From: Polaromonas sp.
GTDB taxonomy: Bacteria > Pseudomonadota > Gammaproteobacteria > Burkholderiales > Burkholderiaceae_C
Length of the DNA: 40,721 bases
Direction: 5' to 3'
NCBI RefSeq assembly: GCF_013817205.1
Contig: NZ_JACDDD010000029.1
Coordinates: 1-40,721 of the forward strand
Position 1 is the stretch's first letter. Each line of letters begins with the position of its first letter. A model generated the notes under the pieces. It saw only the letters and a program-made list of their open reading frames with translations. It did no database searches and was not told the DNA's origin. A program made the translations under genes and the position numbers. Shown in pieces: positions 1 through 7,564 of this stretch.

Positions 1-75
1 CTCGCCTCGGTGCTCCTGCACCATACGGACCGCGCGTTCGCGTACTTCGGGGGAAAACTTGTTTGATTTCTTCAT
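1..75 (-). CDS. IS3-family transposase OrfA, N-terminal 25 residues (partial)
   Basis: The minus strand gives an ATG at 75-73 followed by 25 open codons to the window edge. The peptide begins MKKSNKFSPEVRERAVRMV and continues QEHRGE. This is the characteristic start of OrfA proteins of many IS3-group elements, whose N-terminal helix-turn-helix binds the terminal repeats. In IS3 elements OrfA and OrfB are joined by a -1 frameshift to make the active transposase. GGAG lies a few bases before the ATG. Only the start is visible, so it cannot be judged intact or broken. Confidence 0.85.
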   Translation of the reverse strand, partial: MKKSNKFSPEVRERAVRMVQEHRGE

Positions 76-125
76 GGCTCCATCTTCTCAAAGGTTGGAG
101 CCTCCTCAATTCCCGGGGCGATTCA
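1..125 (-). mobile_element. IS3-family insertion sequence, 5' end (element continues left of the window)
   Basis: The inner boundary is marked by the terminal sequence TGAATCGCCCCGGG, read on the minus strand from 125 to 112. The same 14 bases start the element at 40597 at the other edge. The two ends stay similar beyond this (GAGGAGGCTCC here, CATGGAGGCTG there), as imperfect terminal inverted repeats of one element do. Inside the boundary lies the start of a transposase OrfA. The element is cut by the window edge, so its length and subgroup cannot be read. It sits next to degraded gene fragments. Confidence 0.85.
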
Positions 126-388
126 CTGGCTATGCCCATGACGTGGGTGCGTTGATCCTGCACTACCAGGACAAGGGTTACGACGATCCGGCCAATGTGC
201 GGCGGCTCTATTGCTGGTTGCAAATTGAAGATACGTTCTGGATCGCGCAGGCTCCGCAACGATTGCTTGCTGACCTCAAGCAGCGAGTTATGCAGAACAA
301 TCGCCCGGAATTGTTAACGCTTCAAAATGAACTTCAAGGCAAGCAAAACACCTTGCAAGATTGTGTGGAACTGGGAACGGGAGAATAA
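126..388 (+). pseudogene. Truncated unknown reading frame beside the IS end
   Basis: An open frame runs out of the IS end into unique sequence and stops at 386-388. About 87 residues lie outside the IS, with protein-like composition (GYDDPANVRRLY, LQIEDTFWIAQ). I do not recognise the family. There is no start codon of its own at the IS boundary, so if it was a gene the IS removed its 5' part. A putative ribosome site and an ATG at 391 follow its stop, but that second frame ends after 40 codons. It could be the tail of a gene from the locus that also carried the RTX acyltransferase next door, or a chance frame. Confidence 0.35.
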
Positions 389-746
389 AAATGAGCACGA
401 CCACACAAGCGGTAAACGTAACCGCAGTGAACAGCGGTTGGCTTTTGCATCGTGGGCGCGATTCAGTGACGCCACCGCTCAGCGCTACCGCTTGCCACCC
501 CATCAGCTCATGACAACCGATTGGGCTTCGGGAGACCAGATCTGGCTGATTGATGTGTTCACGCCTTTCGGCGGTGCGCAGGACGTGCTTAAGGATCTGC
601 GCGACAAGATTTTCGCCGGGCAGACCGTGTATCAGCTTGTGCCTGTGCCCGGCGCGCCGCCCAAGGTGCTGGCGTGGCCGGCCATCCAGAGCAAGCCCGA
701 TACCCCAACGTCAAGCAGCCAACATCCGTCCCATGACTCACCTTGA
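327..746 (+). pseudogene. RTX toxin-activating lysine acyltransferase (HlyC/ToxC family), N-terminally truncated remnant
   Basis: From about residue 35 the frame follows the central and C-terminal part of HlyC-type acyltransferases. FASWARFSD corresponds to the YCSWANLS region and DWASGDQIWLIDVFTPFG to DWTSGDRKWFIDWIAPFG of E. coli HlyC. These enzymes transfer an acyl chain from acyl-ACP to internal lysines of an RTX protoxin. The aspartate of the WxID motif, taken to be catalytic in HlyC, is present. The N-terminal part with the catalytic histidine (SPLHRNWP region) is absent: the preceding 35 residues look unrelated and overlap another frame. No RTX toxin or type I secretion gene follows. 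I read it as a non-functional relic. The exact start of homology (near 430) is approximate. Confidence 0.6.
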
Positions 747-815
747 TGTCTAAGGCCCCATGCGTGAGTCGCTGATGGGCACAGCGACGCGGGAAGCAAA
801 TCATCAGCAGGGTGC

Positions 816-1289
816 ATGAGCCTGACGGCCGCGCCCTTCGCCGGGTCCTTTCGGCCGTGGACCATTCATTGCGACGGCAGCGCCGTGCCCAATCCTGGCC
901 GCATGGGTCTGGGGGCGGTGCTGATGGCGCCGGATGGGGTGCGCCACGTGCTTTCGTTGGCGGCGGATGCGCGCGGCTGCAATAACGAGGCAGAGGCGAG
1001 AGCCTTGATGCTGGCCTTGCGCGAGGCGCAGGCGCGTGGAGCGAGGGAGTTGGAGATTTTTTCGGACAGCAGCTTGCTGGTGGCGCAACTGGGTAGTGGT
1101 GGCGTGCCACCGGTGCTGCGCCTGGCCGCGCTGTATGAGGAAGTGGCTGCTTTGCTGGCGACTTTTGCGCACACGTCCCTGCGTTGGATACCGCGGCACC
1201 GAAACGGCGAGGCGGATGTGTTGGCGCGTTCAGCGCTGGGGCTGGCGCCCAAGGCGGCGGTGAAGTTGACGAAGAAGAAGCGGCGTTAG
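816..1289 (+). CDS. Ribonuclease H-like protein
   Basis: This 157-residue protein has the RNase H fold signature through most of its length. Metal-binding positions are D20 in CDGSAVPNPG, E60 in NNEAEARAL, D84 in FSDSSLL and D134 in RHRNGEADVLARSAL. All four acidic residues of the RNase HI active site are thus in place. Such proteins cut the RNA strand of RNA-DNA hybrids. A lysine-rich tail (KLTKKKRR) ends the protein. It is shorter and more diverged than housekeeping RnhA, so I call it an RNase HI-like paralogue and give no symbol. The start is the first ATG; its ribosome site is weak. Its 3' end overlaps the convergent deaminase gene by 4 bases. Confidence 0.8.
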   Translation: MSLTAAPFAGSFRPWTIHCDGSAVPNPGRMGLGAVLMAPDGVRHVLSLAADARGCNNEAEARALMLALREAQARGARELEIFSDSSLLVAQLGSGGVPPVLRLAALYEEVAALLATFAHTSLRWIPRHRNGEADVLARSALGLAPKAAVKLTKKKRR

Positions 1290-1798
1290 CTGCTGCCGCA
1301 GTTGCTTTGCCAGAAGCCCCGGTGTGGCACGGCGGCTTCGTCTTCCAGCAGCGGGCCCACCACCTCGACCGGCCGTTGACCGGTCGCAAAGATATGCCTG
1401 CAGGGCAGGGACAGGGTTGGATTTTCCGGATGGGCGCCGGTCAGCTCAAGCAGCTTGTGCTCGGACAGGCCGTAAACGACGCGGCCTATGTTGCACCAGT
1501 AGATTGCACCGGCGCACATGCAGCAGGGCTCGGCGCTGGTGTAGAGCGTGCACTTGGACAGTTGCTCATGCGGCAAGGCGCGGGCGGCCAGCGCGGCGGC
1601 GGCCAGTTCAGCATGTTGAGTCGGGTCGCCCAGGGGCGGCATGGAGTTGTTGCCAGCTGCCGCGATGACTTTGCCGTTTTCGTCGGCCACCAGTGCGGCA
1701 AAGGGGTGGCGCCCGCTGATGCGCGATTCGGCCGACAGCGCGATAGCCTGGCGCAGCAGGGTGAGGTCGCGTGCAGAGGCCTGCTGCTCTGGCTGCAT
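1286..1798 (-). CDS. Nucleoside deaminase (cytidine/deoxycytidylate deaminase superfamily)
   Basis: A 170-residue zinc-dependent deaminase. The zinc site is complete: H62-A-E64, with E64 as proton shuttle, and the PCCMC motif giving C92 and C95. The surrounding TSAEPCCMCAGAIYW and the C-terminal HRGFWQ-type ending resemble guanine deaminase/nucleoside deaminase proteins (GuaD-like) more than tRNA adenosine deaminase TadA, but the substrate cannot be read with certainty. The start at 1798 lies only 14 bases after the stop of the upstream phoH-like gene on the same strand, so the two are probably co-transcribed. Convergent with the RNase H-like gene. Confidence 0.85.
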   Translation of the reverse strand: MQPEQQASARDLTLLRQAIALSAESRISGRHPFAALVADENGKVIAAAGNNSMPPLGDPTQHAELAAAALAARALPHEQLSKCTLYTSAEPCCMCAGAIYWCNIGRVVYGLSEHKLLELTGAHPENPTLSLPCRHIFATGQRPVEVVGPLLEDEAAVPHRGFWQSNCGSS

Positions 1799-1812
1799 GG
1801 CCTCAGGCCCGC

Positions 1813-3504
1813 TCAGAGCACCTCGCTGGCGAAGTCGGCCAGGCGTGAACGCTCGCCGCGAGCCAGCGTGATGTGCCCGCCATGCGGCCAGCCCTTGAAG
1901 CGGTCCACGGCGTAGGTCATGCCGGATGAGCCTTCAGTCAGGTAGGGCGTATCGATTTGCGCGAGATTGCCCATGCAGATGATCTTGGTGCCGGGGCCGG
2001 CGCGGGTGATGAGGGTTTTCATCTGCTTGGGCGTCAGGTTCTGCGCCTCGTCGATGATCACGTACTTATTGAGGAAGGTGCGGCCGCGCATGAAGTTCAT
2101 GCTCTTGACCTTGATGCGCGAACGGATCAGTTCGTTGGTGGCGGCGCGCCCCCATTCACCGGAGCCGCTGTCGTTTTTGCCCAGCACTTCGAGGTTGTCG
2201 TCGAGCGCACCCATCCAGGGGCCCATTTTTTCTTCTTCGGTGCCGGGCAGGAAACCGATGTCTTCGCCAACGCTGACGGTGGCGCGGGTCATGATGATCT
2301 CGGTGTAGCGGCGGTCGTCCAGCACCTGGGTCAGGCCGCTGGCCAGGGCCATCAGCGTCTTGCCGGTGCCGGCCGTGCCGGCCAGGGTGACGAAGTCGAC
2401 TTCCGGGTCCATCAGCAGGTTCATCGCGAAGTTCTGCTCGCGGTTACGGGTGGTGATGCCCCAGACGGCGTTCTTGAGGTGGGTGTAGTCCTTCAGTGTC
2501 TTGAGCACGGCAGTCTTCGCGCGGATCTCGGTCACGCGGGCATACAGCGGCGGCTCGCCGGGTGCCTCGAAAAACACGAACTGGTTGATCAGCAGGCTGC
2601 CGACGATGGGGCCGGTGATGCGGTAGAAGGTGTGGCTGCCCTGCTGCCAGCTTTCGATGGTTTTGCTCTGGCGTGTCCAGAAGTCGGGCGGCAGGGCCAG
2701 CGAGCCGGCGTACAGCAGGTCGCCGTCTTCCAGCGTCTTGTCGTTCTGGTAGTCGTCGGTGGCCAGGCCCAAGGCGCGGGCCTTGACGCGCATGTTGATG
2801 TCCTTGGACACCAGCACCACCTCGCGCGGTGCGTATTCCTTGCGCAGGGCTTCGACCACGCCCAGGATCTGGTTGTCGGCCTTGCCCTGCGGCAGGCTCA
2901 TGGGCAGGGAGTAGTCCAGCACCTTGGTCTGGAAGAACAGGCAGCCGCCGGCTTCCTTGTGGCCGGTGGTGTCGAGCTTGAGGCCTTTGGCAATGTCGGC
3001 GCCGCTGGTGCCGGCCAGTGCGTCCAGCGTGCGGCTGGTCTGGCGGGCATTGCGCGCGACTTCGGTCATGCCTTTTTTGTGGCCGTCGAGCTCTTCGAGC
3101 ACGATCATGGGCAGGAAGATGTCGTGTTCTTCAAAGCGGAACAGGCACATCGGGTCGTGCATCAGCACGTTGGTGTCGAGCACAAACAGCTTGGTCGGGC
3201 CGCTGTGTTTGGGTCTTTTGGGTTTGGCGGCTACTTCTGGTCGTGCCGGCGATGCGCTATCTTTATGATAGCTGCCTGCGCCCGTCTTTAAAGGGCTGGC
3301 GGCCTCTTTGGCTTGATGCGCAACGGGGTGCTCGGCTTCACCGCCGGTCGAACGGCTGTCGAACAGCTCAAGCGCGGGTGGTTTGCGGATGGGCTCGGCC
3401 TGTTCCGTCTTTCGCGCAGCTTTGGAGGGCGACCGGGCCGGGGCGTCGAAAGCCTCGGTGGAAAGCAGAGCGGCACGTTTTGTCGGGGCGGGGGGCAGGG
3501 GCAT
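1813..3504 (-). CDS. PhoH-family ATPase with N-terminal PIN domain
   Basis: A 563-residue protein with two domains. A PIN-type nuclease domain starts near residue 105 (FVLDTNVLMHD with D110; VLEELD with E137/E138). A PhoH ATPase domain starts near 350, with Walker A LAGTAGTGKT (K382) and Walker B YVIIDEAQN near 481-489. This arrangement (PhoH2 type) is linked to RNA unwinding and cleavage. The first 100 residues are a low-complexity, proline/lysine-rich linker. Residues 66-83 of it are encoded by a copy of the dispersed repeat found elsewhere in the window, in frame. The ATG at 3504 is the only plausible start and its ribosome site is weak. It is followed 14 bases later by the deaminase gene. 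Confidence 0.92.
   Translation of the reverse strand: MPLPPAPTKRAALLSTEAFDAPARSPSKAARKTEQAEPIRKPPALELFDSRSTGGEAEHPVAHQAKEAASPLKTGAGSYHKDSASPARPEVAAKPKRPKHSGPTKLFVLDTNVLMHDPMCLFRFEEHDIFLPMIVLEELDGHKKGMTEVARNARQTSRTLDALAGTSGADIAKGLKLDTTGHKEAGGCLFFQTKVLDYSLPMSLPQGKADNQILGVVEALRKEYAPREVVLVSKDINMRVKARALGLATDDYQNDKTLEDGDLLYAGSLALPPDFWTRQSKTIESWQQGSHTFYRITGPIVGSLLINQFVFFEAPGEPPLYARVTEIRAKTAVLKTLKDYTHLKNAVWGITTRNREQNFAMNLLMDPEVDFVTLAGTAGTGKTLMALASGLTQVLDDRRYTEIIMTRATVSVGEDIGFLPGTEEEKMGPWMGALDDNLEVLGKNDSGSGEWGRAATNELIRSRIKVKSMNFMRGRTFLNKYVIIDEAQNLTPKQMKTLITRAGPGTKIICMGNLAQIDTPYLTEGSSGMTYAVDRFKGWPHGGHITLARGERSRLADFASEVL
3256..3309 (+). repeat. Dispersed family repeat, copy 1, inside the phoH-like coding region
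   Basis: The plus strand reads GCTATCTTTATGATAGCTG, then CCTGCGCCCGTC..AAGGGCTGGCGGCCTCTTT. It follows the same pattern as the copies at 15357, 23367 and 37686: an ATAGCTG core, TGCGCCCGTC, then GGG(C/T)T and GGCC. This copy is fully within a gene, on the strand opposite to it, with no frame break. Confidence 0.7.
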
Positions 3505-3543
3505 GGTGCTTGGAGCTCGCTGGGTGGTTGGGGTTCTGAAAGC

Positions 3544-3576
3544 AAAAAAGCCGCCTGGAGGCCAGGGCGGCTTTTT
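3544..3576 (-). terminator. Intrinsic terminator, likely for the peroxiredoxin transcript
   Basis: The stem is AAAAAGCCGCCTGG against CCAGGGCGGCTTTTT with one bulged base and a short loop. T-runs on both sides could make it work in both directions. Reading leftwards, it follows the peroxiredoxin gene, which ends at 3730, and precedes phoH (start 3504), so it would separate those two same-strand units. Confidence 0.75.
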
Positions 3577-3674
3577 CGGTAAACGCAGTCGCTAGGGTCA
3601 ACAGCATGAAGTCACTATACACGACTCCCATGTCAAGAAACATCGCCCCCACGCTCATTCACTTTGTGTAATTC

Positions 3675-3709
3675 GCTGCCCCCGAGGGGTTAATTTTCCT
3701 GGGGGCGGC
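3675..3709. other. Imperfect hairpin between peroxiredoxin gene and terminator
   Basis: GCTGCCCCCGAGG and CCTGGGGGCGGC form a strong stem around an AT-rich loop, 20 bases downstream of the peroxiredoxin stop. No T-run follows on the transcribed strand. It may protect the mRNA 3' end or be another dispersed repeat. Role unknown. Confidence 0.45.
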
Positions 3710-3729
3710 CCGTCGGAAAATTGCTCTGT

Positions 3730-4206
3730 TCAGGCGGCTTTCTTGAGCGCCTTGACGGCCTTGAGTACGTCGTCCACATGGCCGGGCACTTTCAGGCCGC
3801 GCCACTCTTCCTTGAGCGTGCCGTCGGCGCCCACCAGAAAGGTGCTGCGCTCAATGCCCTTGACCTTTTTGCCGTACATGATTTTGTTCTTGACCACGCC
3901 GAACATGTGGCACATTTTTTCTTCGGTATCGGCGATCAGCTCGAAGGGCAGCTCAAGCTTGGCCTTGAACTCGTCATGCGACTTCATGTTGTCGCGCGAA
4001 ACGCCAAACACGGTGGCGCCGGCTTTGACGAAATCCTTGTAGCGGTCGCGGAACTGCATCGCTTCGGTGGTGCAGCCGGGGGTGTTGTCCTTGGGGTAGA
4101 AATACAGGACCACCACGTGGCCCACATGGGTTTGGTTGGAAACCTTGACGCCGCTGGTGGCGTTGGCTTCAAATTCGGGGAGTGGTTTATTAACGACGAC
4201 TGCCAT
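3730..4206 (-). CDS. bcp: Thioredoxin-dependent thiol peroxidase (BCP/PrxQ peroxiredoxin)
   Basis: This 158-residue cytoplasmic peroxiredoxin reduces H2O2 and organic peroxides with thioredoxin as donor. The active-site motif is FYPKDNTPGCTTEA, with the peroxidatic cysteine C45, and R-type contacts follow (FRDRY). The cysteine five residues later that resolves the disulfide in E. coli Bcp is replaced by M50. C99 (EEKMCHMFG) is the only other cysteine, so the protein may resolve through it or work as a 1-Cys enzyme. I chose the ATG at 4206 (MAVVVNKPLPEF) because the family starts here and has about 155 residues. An upstream in-frame ATG would add 31 proline-rich residues. A terminator follows at 3544-3576. 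Confidence 0.92.
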   Translation of the reverse strand: MAVVVNKPLPEFEANATSGVKVSNQTHVGHVVVLYFYPKDNTPGCTTEAMQFRDRYKDFVKAGATVFGVSRDNMKSHDEFKAKLELPFELIADTEEKMCHMFGVVKNKIMYGKKVKGIERSTFLVGADGTLKEEWRGLKVPGHVDDVLKAVKALKKAA

Positions 4207-4310
4207 ACTGCTTGGACCCTGACGAAAGTAGTTGTAATTGGCCGTTGGCTCTGGTGGCGGTATCGGGCCGGGCTCAGGGAGCCAAGCCGGTTTTTGCACC
4301 AGACGTAACC

Positions 4311-4739
4311 CTAGATTTTACTCTGAAAGCTCGGGCGTCCATTGGCAGCGTCCTCTGGCGCCTCCATCAGCAGCGCCGCCAGCACCTTGCGCCGTTCCCC
4401 GGCCAGAATGTTGTAGGTACGGCAGGCCGCAATCGTGTCCATGGTCTCGATACCGATGCGCGCGGCCATCAGGGCGCGCAAAAGGGCCGGCGGCGGGAAA
4501 CGCAGCCGCGCGCCGCTGCCGAAAATCACCAGTTCCGGCCCGCTTTCCACCAGCCGGGCAAAATGCGCTTCGGTGAGGTCTTCAAAACGATCGCAGACCC
4601 AGTCAAACTTCTCGCCCCGCGAACCGATCACCACGCTGTGCTCAATTTTTTCGGCCACGCCCTGGTTGGCCACGCCGATCCAGCCGGGGCCGTAACCGAG
4701 GATGGACTGGACGTCGAGGCGGTCGGGTTGAAGTTTCAT
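4311..4739 (-). CDS. Mth938-like domain protein (DUF498 family)
   Basis: A 142-residue protein of the Mth938/NDUFAF3 fold. The recognisable parts are the N-terminal sheet (SILGYGPGWIGV) and the conserved core ELVIFGSGARLRFP, followed by GIETMDTIAACRTYNIL and an AGERRKVLAALL helix. The bacterial members have no established biochemical role; the mitochondrial relative is a complex I assembly factor. It lies upstream of the peroxiredoxin gene on the same strand with a gap of about 100 bases, and is divergent from the aminotransferase gene. The 174 bases to the aminotransferase start should hold both promoters; AT-rich sequence near 4796-4815 is the likely site. Confidence 0.85.
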   Translation of the reverse strand: MKLQPDRLDVQSILGYGPGWIGVANQGVAEKIEHSVVIGSRGEKFDWVCDRFEDLTEAHFARLVESGPELVIFGSGARLRFPPPALLRALMAARIGIETMDTIAACRTYNILAGERRKVLAALLMEAPEDAANGRPSFQSKI

Positions 4740-4913
4740 GCGGTAGTGAGGGGAGGGAATGGGTGGCGGCAGCCCCGGAAAATCGCGGCTTTATGTGGTC
4801 AAATTATAGATTCCGCCCGATTTTCCAGCTGCTGCGCCACGCTTCAGACCCGTTGCGAGTGGGGTCGTCAGCCTGCAGCGGTGCGGCACCCGCCGTTAAT
4901 TCCCGAGAGACGC

Positions 4914-6170
4914 ATGAAACCGATCACCAAATCCGCCAAACTGGCCAACGTGCTGTATGACATCCGCGGCCCGATCATGGACGCCGCCAAGCAGATGGAA
5001 GAGGAAGGGCAAAAGCTGATCAAGCTCAACCTCGGCAATCTCGCGGCCTTTGGTTTTGACGCGCCTGAGGAAGTGCAGCAGGACATGATCCGCAACCTGC
5101 CGGCTTCGGCGGGCTACTCCGACAGCAAGGGCATTTTTGCGGCGCGCAAGGCGGTCATGCACGAAACCCAGAAGCAGGGCATCAAAGGCGTGGTGCTGGA
5201 CGACATCTACCTCGGCAACGGCGCCAGTGAGCTGATTGCCATGGCCACCAACGCGTTGCTCGACGACGGCGACGAGCTGCTGCTGCCGGCGCCCGACTAC
5301 CCGCTGTGGACCGCCAGCACCAGTCTGTCAGGCGGCACGCCGGTGCATTACCTCTGCGACGAGGCCAACGGCTGGATGCCCAACCTGGCCGACATCCGCG
5401 CCAGGATCACGCCCAAAACCAAGGGCATCGTGGTCATCAATCCGAACAATCCGACCGGCGCGCTGTATTCGGACGAGCTGCTCAAGGGCATTGTGGCGAT
5501 TGCGCGCGAGCACGGGCTGGTGCTGCTGGCCGACGAGGTGTATGACAAGGTGCTGTACGACGGCGTGAAACACACGGCGCTTGCCAGCCTGTCTACCGAC
5601 GTGCTGACGCTGACTTTCAACTCACTGTCCAAGAGCTACCGTTCCTGTGGCTACCGCGCGGGCTGGCTGGTGGTGTCGGGTCCGAAGAAGCAGGCACAGG
5701 ACTACATCGAGGGCCTGAACATGCTGGCCAACATGAAGCTGTGCTCCAACGTGCCGGGCCAGTGGGCGATTCAGACTGCGCTGGGCGGCTACCAGAGCAT
5801 CAACGACTTGACGGGCGAGGGCGGCCGCCTGCGCCGCCAGCGCGATCTGGCCTATGAACTGATCACTGCCATCCCGGGCGTGAGCTGCGTCAAGCCGAGC
5901 GCGGCGCTTTACATGTTTCCGCGGCTGGACCCCAAGGTGTATCCGATCACCGACGACCGCCAGTTTTTCCTGGAGCTGCTGATGGAGACCAAGGTGATGC
6001 TGGTGCAGGGCACCGGCTTCAACTGGGCCTCGCCCGACCATTTCCGCATCGTGTTCCTGCCGCATGAAGAAGACCTGCGCGAGGCGATCGGACGCATTGC
6101 CAAATTCCTCGAAAGCCGCAGGAATACGGCGCAGCCTGCCAACACGCAAACCGCTGAACTGATCAAGTGA
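4914..6170 (+). CDS. alaA: AlaA-like PLP-dependent aminotransferase (glutamate-pyruvate type)
   Basis: This 418-residue class I/II aminotransferase is colinear with E. coli AlaA, which makes alanine from pyruvate and glutamate. Recognisable stretches are YDIRGP, FGFDAPEE, GYSDSKG, PAPDYPLWTA, VINPNNPTGA, ADEVYDK and NVPGQWAIQTALGGYQS. The PLP lysine is K240 in FNSLSKSYR; N179, D207 and Y210 are the usual cofactor contacts. The usual GNP of the N-terminal arm reads GNL. The start is set by homology; the longer upstream frame has no family support. It is directly followed by hom, with the hom start codon 32 bases past its stop or, if the GTG at 6167 is used, overlapping by 4 bases. Co-transcription is likely, feeding amino acid synthesis. 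Confidence 0.93.
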   Translation: MKPITKSAKLANVLYDIRGPIMDAAKQMEEEGQKLIKLNLGNLAAFGFDAPEEVQQDMIRNLPASAGYSDSKGIFAARKAVMHETQKQGIKGVVLDDIYLGNGASELIAMATNALLDDGDELLLPAPDYPLWTASTSLSGGTPVHYLCDEANGWMPNLADIRARITPKTKGIVVINPNNPTGALYSDELLKGIVAIAREHGLVLLADEVYDKVLYDGVKHTALASLSTDVLTLTFNSLSKSYRSCGYRAGWLVVSGPKKQAQDYIEGLNMLANMKLCSNVPGQWAIQTALGGYQSINDLTGEGGRLRRQRDLAYELITAIPGVSCVKPSAALYMFPRLDPKVYPITDDRQFFLELLMETKVMLVQGTGFNWASPDHFRIVFLPHEEDLREAIGRIAKFLESRRNTAQPANTQTAELIK

Positions 6171-6202
6171 GCCAAACAACCAACATGACGACATCGACAA
6201 GT

Positions 6203-7525
6203 ATGAAACCGATCAAGGTAGGCCTGCTGGGCATGGGCACCGTGGGCAGCGGTGTGTTCACCGTGCTCAAACGCAACCAGGAAGAAATTTTCCGCCGCGC
6301 TGGCCGCGGCATTGAAATCGCCATGGTCGCCGACCTGGACACGACGCGTGCGCAAACTGCAGCAGGCGCCGGCGTCACGGTGGTGGACGACGCGCGCAAG
6401 GTGATCGCCAACCCCGAGATCGATATCGTGATCGAACTCATCGGCGGCTACGGCATCGCCAGGGCGCTTGTGCTGGAAGCTATCGAGGCCGGCAAACATG
6501 TGGTGACCGCCAACAAGGCACTGCTGGCCGTGCACGGCACCGAAATTTTTGCAGCGGCGCACCGCAAAGGCGTGATGGTGGCGTTTGAAGCGGCGGTGGC
6601 CGGCGGCATTCCCATCATCAAGGCACTGCGTGAAGGCCTGACCGCCAACCGCATCCAGTGGATCGCCGGCATCATCAACGGCACCACCAACTTCATCCTC
6701 AGCGAGATGCGCGACAAAGGCCTGGACTTCGACGTCGTGCTGAAAGAAGCGCAGCGCCTCGGTTACGCCGAGGCCGACCCGACCTTCGACATCGAGGGTG
6801 TGGATGCCGCGCACAAGGCCACGCTGATGTCGGCGATTGCCTTTGGCATCCCGGTTCAGTTCGACAAGGCGTATGTGGAGGGCATCACCAAACTAGGCGC
6901 GCAGGACATCAAATACGCCGAGCAACTCGGCTACCGCATCAAACTGCTGGGCATCACCAAACAGACCGCCAAAGGCATCGAGCTGCGGGTGCATCCGGCG
7001 CTGGTGCCGGCCAAGCGCCTGATCGCTAATGTTGAGGGCGCGATGAACGCGGTGGTGGTGCAGGGCGACGCCGTTGGCACTACGCTGTATTACGGCAAGG
7101 GCGCCGGCAGCGAACCGACCGCCAGCGCGGTGATTGCCGACCTGGTCGACATCACGCGCCTGCACACCAGCGATCCGCTGCACCGTGTGCCGCATTTGGC
7201 CTTCCAGCCGCAGTCCATGAGTGACAAGCCGGTACTCGCCATGAGCGAGGTGGTGACCAGTTATTACCTGCGCCTGAACGTGGCCGACGAAGCCGGTGTG
7301 CTGGCCCGGGTGACCGGCATCCTGGCCGACGCTGACATCAGCATCGATGCAGTGCTGCAGCGCGAAGCCGATGAGGTGGGCGGCGAAGGCTCGACCCACA
7401 CCGACCTGATCATCCTGACGCACGATTGTGTGGAAGCGAAGATGAACAGCGCGCTGGCGCAGATGCAGGCCTTGCCCACAGTGCTGTCGCCGATCACGCG
7501 TATCCGGAAAGAGGAATTGGCTTGA
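6203..7525 (+). CDS. hom: Homoserine dehydrogenase
   Basis: This 440-residue enzyme reduces aspartate semialdehyde to homoserine with NAD(P)H, the branch point to threonine and methionine. An N-terminal Rossmann motif GLLGMGTVGSG (7-17) is followed by TANKALLA (K105), the GIINGTTNFIL segment and the catalytic region RLGYAEADPTFDIEGVDAAHK. A C-terminal ACT domain (about 350-425, LNVADEAGVLARVTGIL) should give feedback control by threonine. I chose the ATG at 6203 because MKPIKVGLLG matches the family start. GTG 6167 and ATG 6185 are in-frame alternatives; none has a clear ribosome site. thrC should follow directly but is displaced by the two-gene cassette at 7565-9309. Confidence 0.95.
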   Translation: MKPIKVGLLGMGTVGSGVFTVLKRNQEEIFRRAGRGIEIAMVADLDTTRAQTAAGAGVTVVDDARKVIANPEIDIVIELIGGYGIARALVLEAIEAGKHVVTANKALLAVHGTEIFAAAHRKGVMVAFEAAVAGGIPIIKALREGLTANRIQWIAGIINGTTNFILSEMRDKGLDFDVVLKEAQRLGYAEADPTFDIEGVDAAHKATLMSAIAFGIPVQFDKAYVEGITKLGAQDIKYAEQLGYRIKLLGITKQTAKGIELRVHPALVPAKRLIANVEGAMNAVVVQGDAVGTTLYYGKGAGSEPTASAVIADLVDITRLHTSDPLHRVPHLAFQPQSMSDKPVLAMSEVVTSYYLRLNVADEAGVLARVTGILADADISIDAVLQREADEVGGEGSTHTDLIILTHDCVEAKMNSALAQMQALPTVLSPITRIRKEELA

Positions 7526-7564
7526 ACTACTACCCCTCAGATATCGATCTGGAAGGACTAAATT

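Noticed and set aside
391..510. Short plus-strand frame with a ribosome-like GGGAG and ATG at 391
   Set aside because: It ends after 40 codons without recognisable similarity and overlaps the better supported HlyC-like frame.
1957..3291. 444-residue plus-strand open frame opposite the phoH-like gene
   Set aside because: Its residues (A, G, V, H, Q rich) are the antisense shadow of GC-rich codons; the minus strand encodes a clear PIN/PhoH protein.
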